This document shows, piece by piece, positions 56,229-64,000 of a stretch of 64,000 bases of DNA (position 1 is its first letter; every line of letters begins with the position of its first letter). The position numbers and the translations under genes were made by a program. Under the pieces are notes generated by a model. The model had not been told where the DNA came from. It did not search any database and saw nothing but the letters and a program-made list of their open reading frames with translations. The stretch covers positions 62,001-126,000 of the forward strand of contig SJRY01000283.1 in the NCBI GenBank assembly GCA_011319805.1, written 5' to 3'. The stretch comes from Macrocybe gigantea (Eukaryota > Basidiomycota > Agaricomycetes > Agaricales > Callistosporiaceae).

Positions 56229-59200
56229 GAAGTGCGATTTTTGGTCTTCTTCCCTCTTGTCATGATCCTTTTATCCTGGTTCACAGTCTTCTTTAGGAAG
56301 TGGTCTAGAGCTTGCTGCGCATTCCCCAGTTCCTTCTCTTTGATCCATGTATTCTCTTCGTGTCTGTATCCTTTCCATTTGACCAGGAATAGTGTCCCCT
56401 CCCTTGTTTCTTCCTTTTTAGGATCTCTTCTATCTCGTACTCTTTTCATCATTTATGATTTCAGGGGGTGGTGGTGATGGTCGCTCTTGTATCTTGAAAC
56501 GGGGTCCTTTGTAAGGCATGAGCAGTATTTCATTGAACACAGGGTATATCAGCTGCCATGATGCTGGGAGTTCCAGGCAATATGCCAAGGCTCCTTTCTT
56601 TTCAACCACCTTGAATGGTCTGTATCGGAGTGCCGATAACTTCTTTGATGGTCGATTGACTGTGATATTGGTGGCTTCTAGCCATACTCTATCTCCTTTC
56701 TTGTATTCATGGGCGGGTTTTCGTCTCGCATTGTAATTGTCTTTGGCTCGTGTTTGTGCATATTGCAGCACGGCATTTGCTTCCTTTCGTATTTGGTTCA
56801 TTCTTTTGACGAAGTCTTTTGCTGTGGGGTTATTTCCTTCTGTCATCTGTGGCTCTCCCTTCCAGGGGTGCATTCCATAGTTGAGGTAGAATGGTGTCTC
56901 CTTCGTTCCCTGGTGTGCTTTGTCATTGTATTGGTACTCTGCGATTGCTATCCATTCTGCCCAATCATCCTGTAAGTTATTTGTAAAGCTTCTGAGGAAG
57001 GCTTCCGTTTCTTGGTGGGATCGCTCCGCCTGTCCATCTGTCTGTGGGTGATAGGCCGTTGATAGATTTTGCTTTGTTCCGAGTAATTTTAGAAGTGCTG
57101 TCATGAATCGTGCTATGAACTGGGGTCCTCGATCACTGATGATCTTTTGTGGGATTCCATGAAGCTGCCACACATTGTCTTGGTATAGTCGTGCGAGACC
57201 TTCTGCTGTGAGTTCGGTCTTTGTGGGAACTAGGTGGATCATCTTGGTCAGGCGGTCTGTGACTGCGGCGATGGCATTAAAGCCGTTTGAGCTGGGTAGC
57301 GGTCCTATGAGATCTACTCCAATATCTTCCCATGGTTGTTGTGGGACTTCGTGCGGGTGCAGGGGTGCATGTTTCTTTTGTCAGATGATTTTGTTTCGCT
57401 GACATGTTTCGCATCCATTGACATACTTCTTGATATCTGTCAGCATTGATGGCCACCAATAGGTGCGGCTTATGAGCTCGTGCATGCGGTATTGCCCTGG
57501 GTGTCCTCCGATGGGTGTGTCGTGGTGTTCAAACATGATGTTTTCCTTCAGTTTGTTGTCTGGAGGAACATAGATTTTTCCTCCTATGTATACGATGTGG
57601 TCGTCTTCTGTGAACCAGTGTGGTTTTTCCTTCAGTCCTGTTGTTACGATTGTCTCCCTTCGTGTGCATTGTCAAATTTGTTCTATCCTTGAGGATTCGA
57701 TCATCGTGATTCCTCTTGTTTGTACTGTTTCGTTATTTTCTGCTTCTTCTTTCCGTGGGTGTTTGTCCTCGAACATCATAAATTCGAAGTCTCGTTCATT
57801 ATTCTCTTCCAGATGTCGAATGAATGCTGCTTCTTTGATCATTTGTATGTCGTCCTTCTCTGCTAGGTTTTCTTCATATCCTGCCATTCGTGACAGGACA
57901 TCCGCTTTTCCATTCGCCTTTCCTGGTACGTGTCGTAGTTCGTAGTTGTATTCCTGTAATTTCAGGTACCAGCCAATCTGTCTCGAATTGAGTCGCTGCG
58001 GTTTCCGGAAGTATGATAGGTTTTTGTGATCCGTCAATATTTCGAACTTCTCTCGAGCTTCGAGGAGGTATTGTCTCCATGTCTTTAGTGTGACCATTAT
58101 CGCAAGAAGTTCCTTGTCGTAGATTTCGTAGTTTTGTTCCACTGGGGTCATGCATCTCGAAATGAATGTGATCGGATGCCATAGTCCTTTCTGCTGTTGT
58201 GATAGTACCGCTCCAATGGCATATCCTGAGGCATCCGTTTCGACTCGGAATTTTCCTTCTGTCTGTGGTAGTGCTAGAATGGGTGCTGAGGTTATATGTC
58301 GGATCAGTTCTTTGAAAGTGTCCTGTTGCTTGTCTGTCCACTGGAATGCTTTGTTTCCAGTCAACTCCATCAGGGGTTTAGCGACCTTTGCATATCCCTT
58401 GATGAATCGTCGGTAAAAGTTCATGAATCCCAAGAACTTTTGTAGTTCTTTCTTCGTCTTTGGGGTTGGCCAGGATTGTACAGCTGTGATCTTTTCTGGT
58501 TCCATTTCTACCTTCTCTTCTCCTACAATGTATCCTAGTACTGGGACTTTTGATGATTCCCAGATGCATTTCGGTCCTTTGATGAACAGGTCATTCTTGT
58601 TTAGTATTTCCATGACTTCTATGGTGTTCTTTTGGAGTTCCTCTCGTGTTCGTCTGATAATTATGATGTCGTCCATATAGATTATACACACTCTTCTTCA
58701 TATTTGGTCTTGGAAGAGGCTCGCCATCATTCGGCTAAAAGTGCCTGGTGCATTGCACTGCCCAAAATACATGACTGTCAGTTCGAAGAGTCCTCTTGCT
58801 GTTAGGAAGGCTGCCTTCCATTCGTCCCTTTTTCGGATGCACACATTATTGTATCCCCAGATGATGTCGATCTTGCTAAAGTACTTTGCTCCTTGTAATA
58901 TGTCAAGGAGCTCACTGATGCGTGGTAGTGGGAACTTGTCCTTGACCATATATTTGTTTATCTCCCGGTAGTCTTGGATAAGTCGTTTGCTTCCATCCTT
59001 CTTGTTGCGAAAGAAGCAGGGTGCTGCGTAAGGCGATTTCGATGGGCGTATTTTTCCTGTTCATAATCCTTCCTCGACGAAGGCATCTAGTTCCTCTAGT
59101 TCTTTCTGTGTCATCAGATAAACCTTGCTTGGTATCGTTTTGGGTGCGTCCTTCGTTAAGTTTATTTCATGGTCCCATTCTTTGTGGTCTGGTAAGTGAT

Positions 59201-59654
59201 CAAAGTTCTTCTCCTTGAAGAGGTGTTTGAATCTGATCAGATATGGGGGTATCTGGGTTCCTGTCTTGTCGCTGGCTGTGGTTTTTGCTGATTCAGCCAC
59301 CTTCTGTATCTTAATCGTCTGGTGGTTTATTTTGCACGTTTTAGGGCATCTGTTGAAGACAACTTCTCCTGTCCTCCATTTGATTGTTGGGTTGTGGTAG
59401 ACAAGCCAGTCATGTCCTAGTAGCATGTCGGTTTTTCCAATGTCGAGTACGATGGCTTCCATGTGCTCCTTGTGTCCTTTAATGTCAATGTGGACCTCCG
59501 CTACTCGGTCTGCTGTTTTCTGGCAGTTGGGTGATCCGTCCGCATTTATGATGGGAATCTTCTTGATTCGTCGTGTCTTCAGTCCTGTTTTTGCTACTAT
59601 CGCAGTATTGATGCAGGTCCTATCTGCTCCGCTATCGACTTCCGGTGTTATCAT
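56225..59654 (-). pseudogene. gypsy-A Pol: protease, RT, RNase H, integrase, chromodomain (degenerate)
   Basis: Minus strand. Protease (PEVDSGADRTCINTAIVAKT), RT (DFKxxL-type region WGYNNVCIRKRDEWKAAF, then CIIYMDDIIII with YMDD), RNase H (VETDASGYAIGAVLSQQ, DHKNLSYFRKPQRLNSRQ), HHCC region (HHDTPIGGHPGQYRMHELI, CETCQRNKI), integrase core with all three acidic positions (VDLIGPLPSSNGFNAIA, IISDRGPQFIARFM, YHPQTDGQAERSHQE) and a chromodomain-like end (GTLFLVKWKGYRHEENTWI). Stops lie at about 59059, 58697, 57670 and 57380, and the last segment changes frame near 56430-56452. The catalytic residues survive, so it died through nonsense changes. Confidence 0.87.
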
Positions 59655-59848
59655 TGTGGTTCCTTTTCACATTCGTATTCTTGCTGGTACTGCGAGTTCT
59701 TTCCTCTTTAGTGGTTTGTCCCCTTGGATGGTTTTCCTTGGTGCTTCAGATCGCTTGGCAGGAATGGTGTATTTCGGAGTATGGGATGATCTACATCCGG
59801 TATCGAAGCGAGTCTGTTTCAGTTGTATGGGTTGCGATTTAGCACCTC

Positions 59849-61606
59849 TTAGTCAGACCCTTCGGCAAAACCCTCTTTGTCAGAGCTTTCTTCATCCTTG
59901 TCTTCTTCGTCCTCTCCTTCTTCTTCTTTCACTTCTCTGACCCGGGATTTTCCTTTCTTCTTCTTCTTGCAGTTCCGTGCATAGTATCCCTTTAAGCCAC
60001 AATTGAAACATGTGGCATTTGCTGCTCCTTTTCGTGGTTCCGGGCAGTTTCGTGAGATGTGTCCTGGTTTATTGCAGTTGAAGCAGTTATTGCTTCGTAC
60101 TTTGTCGACTTCCATGGCCTGTCCTGCTCCTCGGCTTGGATTTCCGGTCTTGCGCTGATTGCTTGTGAATTCTCCTCTCATCACATTTCTGTGTTCATCA
60201 ATGTTTCGTCCAATCGCTCGAACTGTCTTGATATATTCATCTCCATCTGTTGGAAGTGTGGAGATCGAGTGTACGGCTTCTGCTGTCCTTCAGTTTAAGC
60301 TCTTCTCGAGTAGGAAACGAGGGGCTGTTCCTGTCATTCCTGCTTTCCCTGCGAGGTCTACGAATTCATCCAGAAATTCGTCGATGGGTCAGTTCCCTTG
60401 TCTGATATTGAATAGTTTGCTTCCTGCTTGTGATGGTGACATGACGTTGCTGAATCATGTCTCTATCTCGGTTATGAAGTCGACCCATGTGCTTTGGTTG
60501 GTAGTGGTGTCGATCTTCTTTGACGCCCAGTGGGCTCCAGGTCCGTCAGTCATTCTAGACAGGACCACTCCGATCTTCTGTATGTCCGTGAGGTCTCCAT
60601 GTGCAGTTATGTAAAGTTTCATCTTCCTCCACCAAATATCGAAGGATGTTCGATCTCCTGTAAAGGATTTCGGGTTGGCGATGATTCCCTTGTATTCTGT
60701 CGTCATCCTTTGGGGGGTTTCTTCGTCGTTCTCTTGGTCTTGGCTTTCCTGTTCCTGGATCTGTTGTTCTTGGGTCTGCTGTGCTTGTGCTTGGGCTTGC
60801 TGTTCTTGGAGCTGTTTCTGTCTTCGCTCCTCTCTCTGTTCTTTCCAGTAGTCTAGGTCGACTCCTGCGATTCTACAAGCTTGTTCAAAATCGGCCCACT
60901 CTGCGGCGGTCAGTCCGTTTGTCTTTGGTAATCCTTTTCACTCCCTCCACCAATAGTATTCGTCCCAGTCATTGTTGCTTACTTTCGCCACGGTGGTGCG
61001 ATTCTTTCCTTATGCAGTGCTTCGGCAGATCGGTCCTCTGAAGGGGTTCAGCGGTTTCGTTCCTGTGTGTCCTTGACTCTGGTGTCGTTCTCGTTGGTTC
61101 TGTCATACGCTCTGTGCGTCGTGCCCTCTCTGTATCAGTATGTCTTCCTCCTGTGTTCTGCGATTATAGTTCTCGATCTGTTGTCGCCTAAAGTCTCGGG
61201 CTTGTGTTCATTCTTCTCTTGTTTTCTTGCAGATGGGTTCGTCCTCTTCTTCGGCAAGAAGATTCTGGTCTGACCACAGCTCTTCTGGGCTTATCCCGTA
61301 TTCTCCTTCTAGGAAAAGTTCTGCAATGAGTTGTGCTGCTCCTTCGCTGAGGATCTCAGTGGGCTCGTCTGTGGTGGTGAAGGCAAACTCTCTCAGAAAT
61401 GCCTGTTCTTCGTCGTCGCTACTTGGTGTAGGCGTGTGCTCTCTCTTTCGTTTGTTTGGATTGCTAGTGTCTCTGCGGGTGGCATGGACTGTCTCTGCAA
61501 ATGGCGTGGACTGCAATGTCTGGTCTACTTCTCTGAGCCAAGTGCTCTCGTCGCTCGTGCTAGTGCTCGCTGGGTCGGTGACCGCTTGTCGTCGAATGTT
61601 GATCAA
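59849..61606 (-). pseudogene. gypsy-A Gag with two zinc knuckles (degenerate)
   Basis: Minus strand from MINIRRQAVTDPASTSTSDE (61606), through an acidic segment and a Gln-rich stretch (QLQEQQAQAQAQQTQEQQIQ), a capsid-like part (DRTSFDIWWRKMKLYITAHG) and two knuckles: CFNCNKPGHISRNC (canonical) and CFNCGLKGYYARNC (His replaced by Tyr). The tail is Lys/Glu-rich (KKKKKGKSRVREVKEEEGED). Stops at about 61206, 61110, 61010, 60450, 60390 and 60300 interrupt it; the one at 61206 is TGA in an Arg-like position. Confidence 0.82.
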
Positions 61607-61672
61607 GTCTTTGATAAAGTGTGACGTGGTGTGTGTGTGAGTCTGAGCAAGTCTTGACGAGGCTTAATATCT

Positions 61673-62008
61673 TGTTAGGCTAGACGAATCTCAGAAGGAC
61701 TCAGGCAGACTAAGTGCGAGAGTGGTCTTGAGATGACGGCAAAAGGAATATTAAGCCTAGCACTACTGGTACATCTGGGAGTCCTTATATACATTACAGT
61801 ACTCGAGCACGGACCATGGGCTGTGCAATGCTGTGGACTGCGGATGAGTAAGACTGGAAGGAGATGACTCAGGATGACTAGGGAAGTGGGATGACTCGAT
61901 GGCTGCGCGCTGTGCAGCATGATGGGGGAGATAAGGGATGTGGGAAAGATGGGATGTGGGAAAGATAAGATAAGAAAATGAATAGTCCTTTGGGCAGCAT
62001 CCGTAACA
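61673..62008 (-). repeat. gypsy-A LTR, right (5' LTR of the minus-strand element)
   Basis: 336 bp, nearly identical to 55457-55792, followed by the ACCAA duplication at 62009-62013. Confidence 0.92.
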
Positions 62009-62706
62009 ACCAAGCAGTTATTGGATCGCTCCTTTATCTGATGCTCGGTACAAGGCCAGACATAGCCTTTGCAGTTATCAAAATGTCACAATTCTCTGCG
62101 AACCCTTCGCAAGAACATCTTAATCAGGCAATGTACATTGTGCGATATCTCGCTGGTACCCCTGATTACCAATTGACTTTTGATGGTGCCTCAAATGAGG
62201 GACTAATTGCATATACCGACTCTGATTGGGCTTCTGACCCGATCAAGTGATGATCCACGATGGGCTTCTTTATGAAACTCGCCAATGCCACAATCTGCTG
62301 GAATTTGCGACTCCAAAAAACAGTGGCATTATCCTCCACTGAAGCCGAATACATGGCGCTCTCTGATTGTAGCCGCCAAGTTGTTTGGATTCAGCAAATG
62401 TTCGCCAAACTAGGATTTAAAGAATCTAAAACGCCAATCTGTGGTGACAACCAAGGTTCTATTTTCATAGGATCTAATCCAGTTCAAGAAAGACGAACAA
62501 AACACATCGACATTCGCTATCATTATATACGCGAATGTGTTGAAGATGAAAAAGTCTCAGTAGTCTTCATCCCAGGGAATGAAAATCCTGCAGACATGTT
62601 CACAAAGAACTTGGCACAAATCAAGCACCTAAAATTCCACAAGCAATTAGGGCTTACCTTTTTTGCCAACTGCGCTCAAACTGAAGCTGCATTTAGCGAG
62701 GGGGAG
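62009..62706 (+). pseudogene. copia RNase H domain
   Basis: Plus strand, continuing the frame left at 45282: AVIGSLLYLMLGTRPDIAFA, LNQAMYIVRYLAGTPDYQL, AYTDSDWASDPIK, then two TGA codons in tandem (62248-62253, each could be CGA), STMGFFMKLANATICW, SSTEAEYMALSDC, KHIDIRYHYIRECV and FIPGNENPADMFTKNL, the standard end of a copia polyprotein. A purine-rich tract GAGGGGGAG precedes the 3' LTR. Confidence 0.9.
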
Positions 62707-63014
62707 TGTTGAAAATGTGGCAGCAACCCTGCGCCCTACCATTTTCCCTCTGCCCTAATTTTCTTGGCTTCACAGCGCAGCCTGTATGCTCAGTCATACC
62801 CTGCGCTATTATCACTAGGATTAGTGAGCGCACCCTCAACCCTGATGGTCTGTGCGCCACTTAGATATGTATAAATATGTCCTATGTAGTATGCCAATTC
62901 TATAACGAGTTTCACTCAACCAAGCCTACACAGTAAGATCAACCTCTAACAATCCACTAACGTAAGTAGTCCGTTCTAGCTCAAGAGCTTCCTAGCTTGG
63001 GTCCAGTTTCAACA
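62707..63014 (+). repeat. copia 3' LTR
   Basis: 308 bp, TGTTGAAAATGTGG to TTTCAACA, followed by ATTCT and FunK1 sequence. Confidence 0.92.
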
Positions 63015-64000
63015 ATTCTCTAAAGTCTTACACTTGGACGATGATGAACATATCCACCTGATTATCACTGCCAAGGGCTCTTATGTTAACGTACATAGAG
63101 GGCCCGGGAAAGAGCATGATGAGGCATGCGATGTGATTGTTCCCCTTCCCGAGAATCGAAGTGAGTCCTCTGCCTTTATGCTGTGCTGAACGTTTCCAAA
63201 AAAAAAAAAAAGAAAAAAAAGAAAAACTGACCGTTTCCTTGACGCTATTTTAACGGTTTTAGGATTATGAAGAAGTGCTTTCGGACTGCAGAACCGTGCC
63301 ACTCGAACACACCAAGTCATCATCATACCAGAGTACCCAGAAGAAGCCGCAATTGACGATCTATGATGGTCGATATGCGGAAGGCAGGCCTCCGACTATT
63401 GCCCCGCCCATCCAGATATTTCATCCAGTTTTCGAGCGGTTCTTCCAATTTCTTGATGATCCTTCCAACTTACCAAGTCCTGAAGATCTCGTAAATGCCC
63501 AAAAGCTCATGAATTGCCTATCGAAAATCGACGCCACCCGGTCAACCACTAGGAAGTCAAAGAAGAACGCTGAGGATCTTAGAAATCAAGATATACGACA
63601 GCTGTTTTCAAAGGCTTTGGGCGTCACCATTACGGAGGAACCCAACCCTGACCGATCTATGCCCGATGGCATTCATGCGGTCGAAGTACAAGGCCCTGGA
63701 TCTACCCGGATTAGGATCCTGAAGATAGAGCTAAAGCGAGACATCGGCGAAGGGGGCTGCGATCCCACAAGTCAAGCTGGCATCAGTCTTAGACGTTACT
63801 GGATCGATGAAGGAGTGCGTTTTCTATTATAGTATCATGTCAAGATCTCACGTGTCTTATGCTTCCGTAGATAAAGCCTGTTCGCGACAAATGTTGTTGT
63901 CCTACTCTTATGCTTGCGGGAGGTGGCCCTTGGTTATCCGTTCTAGGCGGCGTCTTTACGGACAAGATCATCGTTCAACGGCTCACAGACATGATGTGGC
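63015..64000 (+). pseudogene. FunK1-like kinase copy 2, 3' part (continues past the right edge)
   Basis: Resumes copy 2 at ATTCTCTAAAGTC: HLIITAKGSYVNVHRGPGKE, PLPENR, an intron with a long A run at 63197-63225, then exon about 63264-63808 (KPQLTIYDGRYAEGRPPTIA to RRYWIDEG), an intron 63809-63871, and the next exon IKPVRDKCCCPTLMLAGGG to the window end. Splice sites match copy 1. Amino-acid differences such as NCL for NRL and NQDIRQ for NRDIRE are CpG-type. The catalytic loop lies outside the window. The insertion alone makes the gene a pseudogene unless it is transcribed in pieces. Confidence 0.85.

Larger units (their letters stand above)
55457..62008 (-). mobile_element. gypsy-A chromovirus, full length, minus orientation
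   Basis: 6.55 kb from LTR to LTR (61673-62008 as its 5' LTR, 55457-55792 as its 3' LTR). Order on the minus strand is Gag, protease, RT, RNase H, integrase, chromodomain and a small extra ORF, then polypurine tract AAAGAGAGGGTGA next to the 3' LTR. Its right flank ACCAA pairs with TTGGT at 45282-45286, and its left LTR abuts CATGC, the mate of GCATG at 44942-44946. The 3' LTR is therefore a recombination product. At least ten stops interrupt Gag and Pol. Confidence 0.92.
43495..63014 (+). mobile_element. Ty1/copia retrotransposon, nested and internally inverted, inside FunK1 copy 2
   Basis: Bounded by LTRs 43495-43803 and 62707-63014 (TGTTGAAAATGTGG..TTTCAACA) and by a 5-bp target duplication ATTCT (43490-43494 and 63015-63019). 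The uninterrupted site TCATTCTCTAAAG is present once in FunK1 copy 1. Host order is LTR, gag (+), then a pol segment in minus orientation (45282-46828 plus 53684-55456), then RNase H (+) and LTR. The inverted segment is bordered by LTRs of gypsy family A and carries gypsy B. Without insertions the copia element would be roughly 5 kb. Premature stops disable it. Confidence 0.92.

Noticed and set aside
57480..57692. Plus-strand frames over gypsy A (for example 57480-57692, 59425-59940)
   Set aside because: Antisense shadows of the minus-strand Pol and Gag.

Overview
This window is nuclear DNA of a filamentous basidiomycete, most likely an Agaricomycete. The signs are genes broken by many 50-120 bp introns with GT..AG ends, a spliceosomal U2 snRNA gene with a fungal-type 5' end, a tRNA-Gly with an anticodon-loop intron, and families expanded in mushrooms (FunK1-like kinases, F-box/LRR proteins, GSTFuA-type glutathione transferases, APH-like kinases, DUF7770-like proteins, Ser/Pro-rich one-pass membrane proteins). 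Gypsy/copia elements with C-to-T-type damage complete the picture.

Left part (1-18.2 kb) is mostly single-copy gene space: the 5' end of an MFS sugar transporter (-), a tandem pair of APH-like phosphotransferase genes (-) with a third relic, a DUF7770-like gene (-), an F-box/LRR gene (-), U2 snRNA (-), a small multi-exon gene of unknown function (-), a complete 14-exon POT peptide transporter (+), tRNA-Gly(GCC) (-), a small secreted protein with a probable GC-AG intron (-) and a nuclear-type peroxiredoxin (-).

Middle and right (18.5-64 kb) form an inverted duplication. The left arm (minus sense) carries a FunK1-like kinase, a fasciclin-domain gene (+), transaldolase and a coiled-coil kinase. 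The right arm (plus sense) carries a second coiled-coil kinase, a relic of the transaldolase 3' end, an unrelated TPR fragment and a second FunK1 copy. Between the arms are a glutathione transferase, a PPP1R37-like LRR protein and a one-pass membrane protein.

The second FunK1 copy is split by a 19.5 kb nested retrotransposon block (43495-63014). A Ty1/copia element with target-site duplication ATTCT sits inside the kinase gene. Two insertions of one gypsy family (A) then hit it (TSDs GCATG and ACCAA), and recombination between their oppositely oriented LTRs inverted the copia pol segment. A second gypsy (B, TSD ATCAT) lies inside that segment. All four duplications can still be read. The elements are disabled by stop codons that look like CGA-to-TGA and CAA-to-TAA changes. 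The right-arm copies of host sequence show many CpG-to-TpG/CpA differences, which suggests cytosine methylation and deamination or a RIP-like process.

Several ordinary genes also show isolated one-base frame breaks, often in homopolymers. These may be residual indel errors of a long-read assembly rather than true inactivation.
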